This document shows positions 45,079 to 53,755 of a stretch of 64,000 bases of DNA, in pieces. Under the pieces are notes generated by a model. That model was given only the letters and a program-made list of their open reading frames with translations. It did not search any database and was not told the DNA's origin. Positions within the stretch are counted from its first letter, which is position 1; each line of letters opens with the position of its first letter. Source of the stretch: Sulfomarinibacter sp963741385 (GTDB lineage: Bacteria > Acidobacteriota > Thermoanaerobaculia > Thermoanaerobaculales > Sulfomarinibacteraceae); assembly GCA_963741385.1 (NCBI GenBank), contig CAVUHO010000006.1:682001-746000 (forward strand), written 5' to 3'. Made by a program: the position numbers and the translations under genes.

Positions 45079-46218
45079 TCACTGCCCCTTCTCCTTCGCC
45101 CTCGCTCCCGCCTTGATCTCCGGGAGATTCCGCGCGGCGACCACGACCTCACCATCCTGGAGGCCGGACAGGACCTCGACGAAACGCCAGTTGCGCAAGC
45201 CCGACTCGATCACCCGCTCCTCGAGAACGCCGCCGGCGAGCGCCAGGACCGAACCCCCCTCGGCGACCGCCGATGCCGGGATCCGGAGGACGTTGTCGCG
45301 GCGTTCGAGAATGATCTCGACGTCGGCCGAGGTGCCGGGCAGCACTCCGGCCATGGCGTCGGTTTTTTCAAACTCGACCTCGACCTCGACGGTGCGGTTC
45401 TGTTCGAGCACGTCGAGCACATAGGGCGCAACGCGAACGACCGACCCGGTGAAGCTCTGGTCGGGACGCGAGTCCACCGTCACCCTCACCTCCTGTCCGA
45501 CGTGTACCCGCTCGGCGTCCACCTCGTCGATGGGCGCACTGATATACACCGAGTCGGGGTCGAGGAGATCAATCACCGGCGGGATCGGCAGGCCCGGAGG
45601 TGACGGCGTGATGTATTCCCCGACCTCGGTGCTGACCTCCGCCACGGTCCCCGCGAACGGCGCCTTCATTTCGGTGAATGCCAGCTGAACTTCGACCGCC
45701 CCGATCCGGGATGCGGACTGGCCGACCGCGGCCAGCGCCGCGTCACAACCAGCTTTGCTGCGGTCGCGATCAGTCCGCAGCACATCGAGGGCCTGGTCGC
45801 TGGCGATGCCCTGGGCGTGGAGTGCCTGTGACCTCGTCATCTCCTTTTCGGCCAGTTCGGCCGCCAGACACGCCTCGTCCGCCTGGGCTTCCGTGGCCTC
45901 AAACGTCGCCTGCGCCGATCTCAGCTCGGCGCGTTGGGCGCGGCTGTCGAGCTGAACCAGGAGCTCGCCCGCCTCGACGCGATCGCCTGCCCGGTGGGGC
46001 AGCGCGATCACCAGTCCACCGATCTGCGGCGACAATTCGGCCCGACGGCGGACCTTGACCGTCCCCGCCCTGGTGTTGGTGACCGTTTCCTCGACCAGCC
46101 CGCGATCGACGACCACCGTTCGAACTTCGATGATCTTCGGCGCGAAAATCGTCGCACGCAGGCCAGCGACGACGGCCACGATCCCGATCACGGCAAGGAT
46201 CCATTTCAGCTTTCTCAT
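45079..46218 (-). CDS. HlyD/MacA-type periplasmic adaptor protein
   Basis: A 379-residue membrane-fusion protein. It begins MRKLKWILAVIGIVAVVAGLR (membrane anchor), followed by a lipoyl half-motif (LSPQIGGLVIALPHRAGDRVEAGELLVQLD), an alpha-helical hairpin of about 90 residues rich in Ala/Glu, the second lipoyl half (FTEMKAPFAGTVAEVSTEVGEYI) and beta-barrel domains. First gene of the minus-strand efflux operon with the ATPase and two permeases. It would link the pump to a TolC-like channel. A longer frame to 46269 has no support. No clear SD. Confidence 0.92.
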   Translation of the reverse strand: MRKLKWILAVIGIVAVVAGLRATIFAPKIIEVRTVVVDRGLVEETVTNTRAGTVKVRRRAELSPQIGGLVIALPHRAGDRVEAGELLVQLDSRAQRAELRSAQATFEATEAQADEACLAAELAEKEMTRSQALHAQGIASDQALDVLRTDRDRSKAGCDAALAAVGQSASRIGAVEVQLAFTEMKAPFAGTVAEVSTEVGEYITPSPPGLPIPPVIDLLDPDSVYISAPIDEVDAERVHVGQEVRVTVDSRPDQSFTGSVVRVAPYVLDVLEQNRTVEVEVEFEKTDAMAGVLPGTSADVEIILERRDNVLRIPASAVAEGGSVLALAGGVLEERVIESGLRNWRFVEVLSGLQDGEVVVAARNLPEIKAGARAKEKGQ

Positions 46219-46320
46219 AATGGAGGATTCTACTCCCCCCGCCGGACCCGGGTTTCGGTTTTGCGGCACCGGTGTTCCGGGCTACAGTTGCCCGTCTGAG
46301 ATCGGTTGGAGGGACGGCAG

Positions 46321-47697
46321 ATGAGCGATCAGATCACAGCGGAGGAATTGGCCACCGAGAAACCGACCTGGCGGTTTCCGAAAACCTTCTGGACCGGCAA
46401 CGCGGCCGAGCTCTGCGAACGCGCGGCCTACTACGGCACCTTCATCGCCCTTCGCACCTACCTGATCCGGGTGGTCGGGCTCGACGACGTACAGGCCGGG
46501 GTCGTGGCCGGTCTCTTCGGAGGCTGGATCTACCTGGTCCCCTTCTTCACCGGCGCGATCGCCGACCGCATGGGTTTTCGCAAAGCGCTGATCCTCGCCT
46601 TTGCACTGCTCACCGTCGGCTACGGTTCGCTCGGGGTGTTTTCGACCCTCGGCCCGGTGCTCGGCGGGCTCGCCCTGATCGTTCTCGGCGGCGCCTTCGT
46701 CAAACCGGTGATCACTGGGACGGTGGCCAAGTCGTCCAACTCGCTCAACCGCGCCCGGGCGTTCTCGATCTTCTACATGGTGGTGAACATCGGCTCCTTC
46801 ACCGGCAAGACTATCGTTGCGCCGATGCGGATCCAGATGGGTGTCGAGACCGTCCCGTTCTTTTCGGCGGGAGCCAGTCTCTTTGCACTTTTCCTGGTAA
46901 TGCTCATCTACCGGCCGCCCGACGACAGCGACGCCCAGCCAAAGAACATGCGCGAGGTTTTTCAGGGCATGTGGATGGCGATGAGCAACCTCCGGTTCTT
47001 CGCCCTCATCCTGATCACCGCGGGTTTCTGGTCCATCCAGGGGCAGCTCTACGCATCGATGCCGGACTACGTCCTGCGGATGGCCGGCGAGACCTACAAA
47101 CCCGAGTGGTACGCCAACGTCAACCCGCTGGTGGTCGTGCTCTTCGTGGTCGCCATCACCCAGATGGTCCGAAAATGGAAACCGCAGAACTCGATTCTGG
47201 TAGCCATGGCCATGATCCCCATGTCCGCGCTCGCGATGGCGTCGTCCTCGTGGTTTCGGGGCAACGTCAACATCTTCGGGATGGAGGTCCACCCCATCAC
47301 ATTGATGATGGTCATCGGCATCGCCATCCAGGGTCTGGCCGAGTGCTTTTTGTCGCCCAAGTGGCTCGAGTTCGCCTCCAAACAAGCGCCGCGCGGCAAG
47401 GAGGGCGTCTTCCTCGGTTTTGCCCACGTCAACACCTTCTTCGCCTGGATCTTCGGTTTCATCTTCTCTGGCTACCTGCTCAAAAACTACTGTCCCGAAC
47501 CGACCACCCTGCCCATCGCAGTCCAGGAGCAGCACACGCTGGCACTCGCGGGTCAGGCGCCGATGCCCGAGGTCTACGCCCACGCCAACTACCTGTGGTA
47601 CGCATATTCCGGGATCGGGGTCCTGTCGTTTCTGGCCCTATTGGTTTTCATCTTTGTCACCAACCGTATCGACAGCAGAAAGGCCGCTGCGGTTTGA
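46321..47697 (+). CDS. POT/PTR2-like MFS transporter
   Basis: A 458-residue transporter with about twelve hydrophobic segments. The signature AELCERAAYYGTF is a variant of the POT ExxERxxYYG motif, and ADRMGFRKALI the A-motif loop. A conserved-looking FSIFYMVVNIGSF corresponds to the second POT signature (FYxxINxG). It is only distantly similar to the transporter at 35156. ATG 46321 follows GGAGGGACGGCAG. Divergent from the efflux operon. The substrate is probably peptides but not proven. Confidence 0.87.
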   Translation: MSDQITAEELATEKPTWRFPKTFWTGNAAELCERAAYYGTFIALRTYLIRVVGLDDVQAGVVAGLFGGWIYLVPFFTGAIADRMGFRKALILAFALLTVGYGSLGVFSTLGPVLGGLALIVLGGAFVKPVITGTVAKSSNSLNRARAFSIFYMVVNIGSFTGKTIVAPMRIQMGVETVPFFSAGASLFALFLVMLIYRPPDDSDAQPKNMREVFQGMWMAMSNLRFFALILITAGFWSIQGQLYASMPDYVLRMAGETYKPEWYANVNPLVVVLFVVAITQMVRKWKPQNSILVAMAMIPMSALAMASSSWFRGNVNIFGMEVHPITLMMVIGIAIQGLAECFLSPKWLEFASKQAPRGKEGVFLGFAHVNTFFAWIFGFIFSGYLLKNYCPEPTTLPIAVQEQHTLALAGQAPMPEVYAHANYLWYAYSGIGVLSFLALLVFIFVTNRIDSRKAAAV

Positions 47698-47758
47698 ACG
47701 CCTTTTGACCGGAACCTTTCCCGGGTTGACCACGTTCAACAGATTGGAGGGACCGGTC

Positions 47759-47910
47759 ATGGATATTTTCCGCAACCGTCTCGCGCTCGTTCTGACCTGC
47801 ATCCTGGCAGCGTCGCGCGCGATCCCGGCCGTCCGGTCACGGTGATTCTGATCAATGGCGGCAGGGTCGAGGGTGAGGTCGAGAACCCCGAGGTCGCCGA
47901 GCAGGATTGA
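47759..47910 (+). pseudogene. Remnant of a small exported protein, frameshifted
   Basis: ATG 47759 (after GGAGGGACCGGTC) starts a signal peptide MDIFRNRLALVLTCILAA and then stops at 47845. In another frame the sequence continues as ARDPGRPVTVILINGGRVEG and EVENPEVAEQD to a TGA at 47908-47910. A single shift near 47815 would join them into a roughly 50-residue exported protein. I cannot tell a decayed gene from a chance match. Confidence 0.4.
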
Positions 47911-47940
47911 CACGCGTCGATCTTGGTAATACCGTGTAAC
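47907..47940 (+). promoter_or_regulatory. Candidate promoter and operator of the rhh-znu operon
   Basis: A consensus -35 TTGACA (47907-47912) is followed by an imperfect palindrome GTAATACCGTGTAAC (47926-47940; 5 of 7 base pairs complementary about the centre) that would cover the -10 (TACCGT at 17-base spacing). The ATG of the regulator is 31 bases further on. Placement suggests autoregulation by the encoded RHH protein. Confidence 0.5.
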
Positions 47941-47971
47941 ACCCATCCATCAGGAAGAGTGGAGGTGTCAC

Positions 47972-48241
47972 ATGGCGACCCTGAGCGGAAGGCAGCAGAT
48001 CATCACCTTCAAAGCCGAAGAGGCCCTCGTCGAGGCCATGGAAGACATCCCAAACCGTTCTGAATTCATCCGTTCGGCGATCCTCGCCGCCCTCGACGGC
48101 GTGTGCCCGCTGTGTCACGGTACCGGGGTCTTGAGCCCCCACCAGCAGCGGCACTGGCAGGAGTTCAGCCGGACCCACCCGGTGGAGCGGTGTGACGAGT
48201 GCGACGAAGACAAGCTCGTGTGCCCGGCGGCGCGCGGGTGA
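47972..48241 (+). CDS. Ribbon-helix-helix protein with Cys4 zinc motif, likely znu regulator
   Basis: An 89-residue protein: an N-terminal RHH/CopG-like fold (QQIITFKAEEALVEAMEDI, then NRSEFIRSAILAAL) and a C-terminal segment with CPLC, CDEC and a later Cys (CPLCHGTGVL..H..., RCDECDEDKLVC), suited to bind a metal. GGAGG lies six bases before the ATG. It heads znuA-znuC-znuB and its stop overlaps a potential znuA GTG. By context I infer a zinc-responsive repressor standing in for Zur; no such regulation is shown. Confidence 0.8.
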   Translation: MATLSGRQQIITFKAEEALVEAMEDIPNRSEFIRSAILAALDGVCPLCHGTGVLSPHQQRHWQEFSRTHPVERCDECDEDKLVCPAARG

Positions 48242-48252
48242 GAGGATCCCGA

Positions 48253-49125
48253 GTGTCGACGGATCGCGCCCCATGGTGCGCCGCGATTCTCGTGATCGCG
48301 GCGTTGGCACCGGCGGCGGCCGCCAGGTCGACCGACCGGCCGGTGGTGTTTGTCAGCATCCCGCCCCAGAAGTTCGTGGTCGAGCACCTGGCGGGCGGCC
48401 AGGTTCAGGTCGAGGTCATGTTGCCGCCCGGTGCGTCACCGGCAACCTACGAACCAACGCCGCGTCAGATGGCCGCTCTCACCGGCGCGGACCTGTACCT
48501 CCAGATCGGCGTCCCGTTCGAAGGCCCGGTCCTGGGCAAGATCTCGACCGTCGCACCCGGACTCGAGGTCGTGGACTGCCGTCAGGGCATCCAACTCGAT
48601 CCCATGGAGAACCACGACGACGATCACGGCCACGGCCCCCTGGATCCCCACATCTGGCTCGACCCGATCCGTATGAAGACGGTGGCCCGGACCACCGCAC
48701 GGGTGCTGAGCGAAAAATTCCCCGCCGCCGCTGCCGGCATCGAAAGGTCATTGACCGGCCTCCTCGCGGCGATCGACGCGACCGACCGCCGGGTCCAGGC
48801 GAGGCTGGAACCCTTCAAGGGACGCGACCTGCTGGTCTTTCACCCGGCGTACGGCTACTTCGCGCGCCGCTATGGGCTCGTCCAGAGAGCGGTCGAGTCC
48901 GGAGGGAAGGCGCCCTCCTCCCGTCAACTGGCCGAGATCGTGGACGGCTTGCACGACCGCAACACCCCGGCGATCTTCGTCCAACCCCAGTTCTCACAGA
49001 CCGCTGCCCGGCGGGTTGCCGACGCCCTCGGCTGTCAGGTGGTCATGCTGGACCCCCTCGCCGAACAGTACCTCGTCAACCTCGAGACAATGGCGGACAC
49101 AATCGCCACGGAAATGGCGCGCTGA
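48253..49125 (+). CDS. znuA: Zinc ABC transporter substrate-binding protein
   Basis: A cluster A-I (ZnuA/TroA) metal-binding protein of about 290 residues, exported by STDRAPWCAAILVIAALAPAAAA. It shows the family layout: VFVSIPPQKFVVEHLAGG, PGASPATYEPTPRQ, a short His/Asp loop (ENHDDDHGHGP) typical for zinc, DPHIWLDP and FHPAYGYFARRYGL with metal-ligand His residues. GTG 48253 is preferred over GTG 48238 because GAGG precedes it. First transporter gene of the operon. Confidence 0.93.
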   Translation: MSTDRAPWCAAILVIAALAPAAAARSTDRPVVFVSIPPQKFVVEHLAGGQVQVEVMLPPGASPATYEPTPRQMAALTGADLYLQIGVPFEGPVLGKISTVAPGLEVVDCRQGIQLDPMENHDDDHGHGPLDPHIWLDPIRMKTVARTTARVLSEKFPAAAAGIERSLTGLLAAIDATDRRVQARLEPFKGRDLLVFHPAYGYFARRYGLVQRAVESGGKAPSSRQLAEIVDGLHDRNTPAIFVQPQFSQTAARRVADALGCQVVMLDPLAEQYLVNLETMADTIATEMAR

Positions 49126-49126
49126 A

Positions 49127-49894
49127 ATGACGGATTCGCACACCCCTCACCTCCGCGAACCTGCGATCGAGATCGAGGGTCTGGACTTTCGTTTCAACGG
49201 CGGCCCACGGGTCCTCGAGGGAGTCGACCTCCGGGTCGAAGAAGGCGACTTCGCCAGCGTCATCGGACCCAACGGCGGCGGCAAGACCACCCTGATCAAG
49301 CTCATCCTCGGTCTCTACACACCGACAGCCGGCACTGTCAGAGTGCTCGGAACTTCCCCGTTGAAGGCACGGCCGAGGATCGGCTACATGCCCCAGCACG
49401 CCATGATGGACCCCCGATTTCCGGTTCGCGCAATCGATGTGGTGATGATGGGGCGGTTGGGACGCGGCATCACGTTCGGTTCATTCAGCGCGGCCGATCG
49501 GCGGGCGGCCGAAGCGGCGCTGGCGCAGGTCGGTATCGAGGCCGCCGGGGGAAGGCCGTTCTCCGATCTCTCGGGTGGGCAGCGGCAACGCGTCCTGTTG
49601 TCAAGAGCGTTGGTCACTGAACCGGACATGCTGCTGCTCGACGAACCGGCGGCCGGGCTCGACCAGAAGGTCGAAAGAGACTTTTTTGACCTCCTGCAGG
49701 AACTGAACCGCCACCTGACGGTTGTCCTCGTCTCGCACGACCTCGGGTTCGTTTCCGGATTCGTCCGCACGGTGATCTGTGTTCACCGGCGGGTCGACGT
49801 CCACCCGACGGCCGAGCTCGACGGCCGCCGCATCTCCGAAATCTACGGAGGCGACGTGCGGATGGTCCACCACCATCACCGGTTGGAACCCTGA
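49127..49894 (+). CDS. znuC: Zinc ABC transporter ATPase
   Basis: A 255-residue ATPase with Walker A GPNGGGKTTLIK, signature LSGGQRQRVLLSRA, Walker B MLLLDEPAAGLD and H-loop VSHD. The C-terminus contains GGDVRMVHHHHRLEP, a His cluster seen in zinc/manganese-type ATPases. ATG 49127 is one base after the znuA stop; the stop overlaps the znuB ATG (TGATG). Confidence 0.94.
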   Translation: MTDSHTPHLREPAIEIEGLDFRFNGGPRVLEGVDLRVEEGDFASVIGPNGGGKTTLIKLILGLYTPTAGTVRVLGTSPLKARPRIGYMPQHAMMDPRFPVRAIDVVMMGRLGRGITFGSFSAADRRAAEAALAQVGIEAAGGRPFSDLSGGQRQRVLLSRALVTEPDMLLLDEPAAGLDQKVERDFFDLLQELNRHLTVVLVSHDLGFVSGFVRTVICVHRRVDVHPTAELDGRRISEIYGGDVRMVHHHHRLEP

Positions 49895-50736
49895 TGGAGT
49901 TCTTCTCCGCCGTTGCCGAGTTCCCCTTTCTGCGCCACGCCCTGGCGGCGGGCCTTCTTGCAGGCATTGCCTGCGGTGTGGTGGGGTCGTACGTGGTGGT
50001 GCGGCGCATCACCTACATCGCAGGTGCGATCGCCCACTGTGTGCTGGGCGGGCTGGGTATCGCCCGCTACCTCCAGGTGGTCCACGGCTGGCCCATCCGG
50101 CCCCAGTACGGGGCGGTGGCTGCGGCGGTCCTTTCGGCCATCATCATCGGTCTGGTCAGCCTGCGCGCCCGCGAACGGGAAGACACCATCATCGGCGCGG
50201 TGTGGGCGGTCGGCATGGCGGTGGGGATCCTCTTTATCGCCGTCACACCCGGCTACCACGAAGACCTGATGAGCTACCTGTTCGGCAACATCCTGCTGGT
50301 CGGCGGTTCCGATCTGTGGACGATGGCGCTGCTCGACGCCGTGGTGCTACTCCTCGGTCTCGGCCTCTACCCTCAACTCGCGGCCGTCTGTTTTGACGAG
50401 GAGTTCGCGCGCCTCCGCGGCCTCAAGGTCGAGGTCTACGTGCTTCTGCTGATGGTGCTGATAGCCCTCACCGTGGTGCTGCTGGTCAGCGTGGTCGGGA
50501 TCGTCATGGTGATCGCCCTGCTCACCCTGCCGGCGGCCATCGCCGGCCACTTCACCACCACCCTGCGCGGCATGATGGCTGTGGCCGCGGTGCTGTCCGT
50601 TGCTTTCACTACCAGCGGTCTGGCCTTGAGCTACTCTCCGGACCTGCCGGCAGGGGCCGTCACCATCGTCATCGCGGGTATCGCCTACCTCCTGGTGCTC
50701 ACGTGGCGACGGATCGTCTCGGCCGCGCGGAAATAG
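49894..50736 (+). CDS. znuB: Zinc ABC transporter permease
   Basis: A 280-residue ABC-3 family permease with eight or so TM helices: FLRHALAAGLLAGIACGVVGSYVVVRRI, then SLRAREREDTIIGAVWAVGMAVGILF and the cytoplasmic coupling helix DEEFARLRGLKVEVY. Last gene of the rhh-znuACB operon. The small inverted GC-rich stretch after the stop is not a clear terminator. Confidence 0.94.
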   Translation: MEFFSAVAEFPFLRHALAAGLLAGIACGVVGSYVVVRRITYIAGAIAHCVLGGLGIARYLQVVHGWPIRPQYGAVAAAVLSAIIIGLVSLRAREREDTIIGAVWAVGMAVGILFIAVTPGYHEDLMSYLFGNILLVGGSDLWTMALLDAVVLLLGLGLYPQLAAVCFDEEFARLRGLKVEVYVLLLMVLIALTVVLLVSVVGIVMVIALLTLPAAIAGHFTTTLRGMMAVAAVLSVAFTTSGLALSYSPDLPAGAVTIVIAGIAYLLVLTWRRIVSAARK

Positions 50737-50851
50737 CTCGACCCCTCCCGGCGTTGGGGGAAGTGGGACCGACCCGCAGCGATCACGGGAACCGTTCTCG
50801 AAGAGGGATATACTAGCGCCGCCGACCGTGGACGGTCGCAAGGAGCAACTC

Positions 50852-51997
50852 GTGAAGAACTCAACCATGAATTTGAAGTCTTTGGCCGCCGTGTCGGCGA
50901 TCGCAGCTACGATCCTCCTCCCGCGGGCGGCCGCCGCTGATGAAAACTGTTGTCTCAACAACTTCCGGTTTGCCGGCGGTTGCATGGTGGTGGCGCGCGG
51001 GTCGGAGACCTGTTCGAGCGTTCTCGCGTATCTCAACAGTTTTGACAGTGTCGGAAAAAACTACTGTGACAACACCATCGTGAGGGGCGGCTGGACCGTC
51101 ACCACCTGCAACGATCCTGCGAACACCCAGCCGCAGTTTCACAGCCCGCAATCCACCGTGCCGACAAAGACGATCCAACGGAGTCAGCCCTCGATTGGAA
51201 TAACCCCGCAGCGAACCATGCCGGCGGCCAGCGACGCCAACCTGATGCAGGTGTCGGCTCCGCTGCAGGTCCAGTTCGACACCGACCTCGACTCCTCCAG
51301 CCAGGGCGCCGGACAGATGGTGACCGGGACCCTGCAACAGGACCTCATGGACGGCGACACGGTGATCGCCCCGGCAGGCAGCCAGGTGCAGGCGCAGATC
51401 GTACCGACCAGCTTCTGGAGCGACGGTTCCGGCGATGCCTACGAGATCCAGGCCACCGGGATCCAGGTCGGGGACAACGTCATACCGATCAGCGGCACCG
51501 CCGTTCAGACCCAGGGTGAGATGACGACGACCGGCGCCCACGTCGCCGTACCCCAGGGATCGATGGTGAGCTTCGAGACCGCTCCGGCGGATCCGACCGA
51601 AGCTCTGAAACCGACCCTTACCGCCGGCGGGATCCGCTGGATGGAGGCGTTCAATAGTCACGACGCAGAATCCCTGGCTGCGCTGTACGCTCCGGACGCG
51701 GTCCTCCTGCCGCCCAACCAACCTGCGGTCTTCGGTCGCGACGCCATCGCGGCCACCAACGCGGCATTCTTCACCACCGGCGACTTCAAGATCGACGTCG
51801 AGCCTCTCGAGACTGTCATCGACGGCGAGCTGGCCTATGTCGCCGGTCGCTACCGCATGTGGACCGGCGACGGGACCCTGGTCGATCACGGCAAGTACAT
51901 CGAGATCTGGCACACCGTCAACGGCGAGTGGCTCATCTCGCGCGACATCTACAACAGCAGCATTGCGATGGTCGAAGGCGACGACAGCACCGACTGA
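50852..51997 (+). CDS. Secreted protein: six-Cys domain, VirB10-like segment, SnoaL-like domain
   Basis: A 381-residue exported protein. The signal peptide runs to AAAADE, then a domain with six cysteines at about residues 33-85 (ENCCLNNFRFAGGC, SSVLAYLNSFDSVGKNYC, VRGGW). A Pro/Gln/Ser-rich linker leads to a segment (LQVQFDTDLDSSSQGAG..GTLQQDLMDGDTVIAPAGSQV) like the beta region of TrbI/VirB10-type proteins. The C-terminal 130 residues form a SnoaL/DUF4440-like fold (MEAFNSHDAESLAALYAPDA, then HGKYIEIWHTVNGEW). GTG 50852 follows AAGGAG. TATACT at 50809 is a likely -10. The six-Cys domain recurs at 56123. Confidence 0.8.
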   Translation: MKNSTMNLKSLAAVSAIAATILLPRAAAADENCCLNNFRFAGGCMVVARGSETCSSVLAYLNSFDSVGKNYCDNTIVRGGWTVTTCNDPANTQPQFHSPQSTVPTKTIQRSQPSIGITPQRTMPAASDANLMQVSAPLQVQFDTDLDSSSQGAGQMVTGTLQQDLMDGDTVIAPAGSQVQAQIVPTSFWSDGSGDAYEIQATGIQVGDNVIPISGTAVQTQGEMTTTGAHVAVPQGSMVSFETAPADPTEALKPTLTAGGIRWMEAFNSHDAESLAALYAPDAVLLPPNQPAVFGRDAIAATNAAFFTTGDFKIDVEPLETVIDGELAYVAGRYRMWTGDGTLVDHGKYIEIWHTVNGEWLISRDIYNSSIAMVEGDDSTD

Positions 51998-52017
51998 CCA
52001 ACCGGCATTTCGAATCC

Positions 52018-52041
52018 AGGGGGCCTTCGGGCCCCTTTTTC
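52018..52041 (+). terminator. Rho-independent terminator
   Basis: GGGGCC-TTCG-GGCCCC stem-loop with a UUCG tetraloop (52020-52035) followed by five T. It ends the transcript of the secreted six-Cys protein. Confidence 0.9.
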
Positions 52042-52297
52042 GTTGGAGTGGGGCAAGGGAGAAAGGGAGCTAATCAACCATTTCGGATGTCAGGGTCCCG
52101 ACCGCGGAACATGGAACGGATATCGATCGAGCAAGCCGGCGAAGCGTAGTCTCTCTGCTCCCCTGCTCGCCTGCATCCCCTGTTCTCGGCTGCTCAGAAA
52201 GTGCTCTCCTGCTCCCCTGCTTCCCCGCTCGGCTACAATGTACTGGATCTCAGCACTGAATCTGAAGTGGATCTCTCCGGGGGAAGGTAAGAACTCC

Positions 52298-53743
52298 ATG
52301 ACCATCGAAAAGCGCACCCAGTGGACCCGGTGGGCGGGCATCAGCCTCCTGCTGATCGCCGCCTGCACCATGAACCCGGCCACCGGCCAACGCCAGCTGA
52401 CCTTGATGTCGGAGGCGCAGGAGATCGAGATCGGTCGACAGACCCATCCCGAGGTGCTCGCCTCAATCGGGGCTTACGACGATTCCGAGTGGCAAACTTA
52501 CATCCAGGAGCTGGGTTCGAAGATCGCCGCCACCTCGGAGCGGCCCGACCTGGACTGGACGTTCACCGTCCTCGATGACCCGGTGGTCAACGCCATGGCC
52601 CTCCCCGGCGGTTTCGTCTACGTCAACCGCGGCATTCTCGCCGACTTCAACTCGGAGGCTGAACTCGCCTCCGTCCTCGGCCACGAGATCGGCCACGTCA
52701 CCGCCCGCCACTCGGTCGAGCAGATGAGCCGCGCCCAACTGGCCCAACTCGGTCTCGGGGTCGCGGCCATCGCCAGCGAAGAGTTCCGCCAGTACGCGGG
52801 GCTCGCGAGCCAGGGGCTGGGCATCCTCTTTCTCAAGTTCAGTCGCGACGATGAACGTCAGTCGGACGAACTCGGTCTTCGCTACATGGTCCGCAGCGGT
52901 TACGACCCCTACCAGATGCCGAAGGTCTTCAACACCCTCGACCGCGAGTCTCAGGCCCAGGGGCTGCGCGCCACCCCGGAGTGGATGTCGACCCACCCCA
53001 ACCCCGGGAACCGCGTCGCCGACATCGACGCCCGGATTGCAGGGCTGCCTGCCGAGCAGCGGCAGGGTACAGTCGGCCGCGAGGCCTACCTTCGCCGCCT
53101 CGACGGGTTGATTTTCGGCAATGACCCCCGCCAGGGCTACACGATCGGTCAAACCTTCTACCACCCGGAGCTGGCTTTCAAACTCGACTTTCCGGACCAG
53201 TGGCGGATCATCAACCAACGTCAGGCGGTCGGCGCACTGAGCCCCAACAACGACGCCGCGGTGGTGCTGACACTTTCGGACAAGGACTCCCCTCGCGCGG
53301 GATTTGACGCCTTTTTCCAGCAGCAGGGTATCGAACGCGGCCAGAGCCAGGGCAAAAACCTCTACACATTCCGCGCTCACGACTCACAGACCGGAGCGGC
53401 TACCGCACAAGGGCTGATCGGTTTTCTGAACCATGAGGGGAAGGTCTATCAGCTCGTCGGCTACACCGGTGTCGCCACCTGGAACAGCTACGCCCAGACC
53501 ATGCAGCACTCCATGGCAAGCTTCCAGAAGGTCACCGAGCGGCGATACCTCAACGTCAAGCCGAAGACCATCGACATCGTCACGCTGCCGAAAAACATGA
53601 CCCTGACCACATTCGCCAAGAGCTATGCTTCCAACGCCGAGATCTCCGAGCTCGCGATCCTCAACGGCGTCAACCCGGACACGACGCTCGAAAAGGGGAG
53701 CCTGGTGAAACGGATCGTGGGTGACGAACTGCCGAATCGATAG
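52298..53743 (+). CDS. M48 family metalloprotease lipoprotein
   Basis: A 481-residue periplasmic zinc protease, BepA/LoiP-like. The signal peptide ends in lipobox LLLIAAC. The HExxH motif HEIGHVTARH is near residue 132, with the third ligand Glu in DDERQSDELG. The catalytic domain is followed by a long C-terminal region with DUF-like beta structure (HPELAFKLDFPDQWRI) and a LysM-like tail (PKNMTLTTFAKSY, LAILNGVNPDTTLEKGSLVKRI). It probably degrades misassembled outer-membrane proteins. About 250 gene-free bases precede it, with pyrimidine tracts and a TACAAT -10 at 52234. Confidence 0.9.
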   Translation: MTIEKRTQWTRWAGISLLLIAACTMNPATGQRQLTLMSEAQEIEIGRQTHPEVLASIGAYDDSEWQTYIQELGSKIAATSERPDLDWTFTVLDDPVVNAMALPGGFVYVNRGILADFNSEAELASVLGHEIGHVTARHSVEQMSRAQLAQLGLGVAAIASEEFRQYAGLASQGLGILFLKFSRDDERQSDELGLRYMVRSGYDPYQMPKVFNTLDRESQAQGLRATPEWMSTHPNPGNRVADIDARIAGLPAEQRQGTVGREAYLRRLDGLIFGNDPRQGYTIGQTFYHPELAFKLDFPDQWRIINQRQAVGALSPNNDAAVVLTLSDKDSPRAGFDAFFQQQGIERGQSQGKNLYTFRAHDSQTGAATAQGLIGFLNHEGKVYQLVGYTGVATWNSYAQTMQHSMASFQKVTERRYLNVKPKTIDIVTLPKNMTLTTFAKSYASNAEISELAILNGVNPDTTLEKGSLVKRIVGDELPNR

Positions 53744-53755
53744 GCCCCAAAACTT

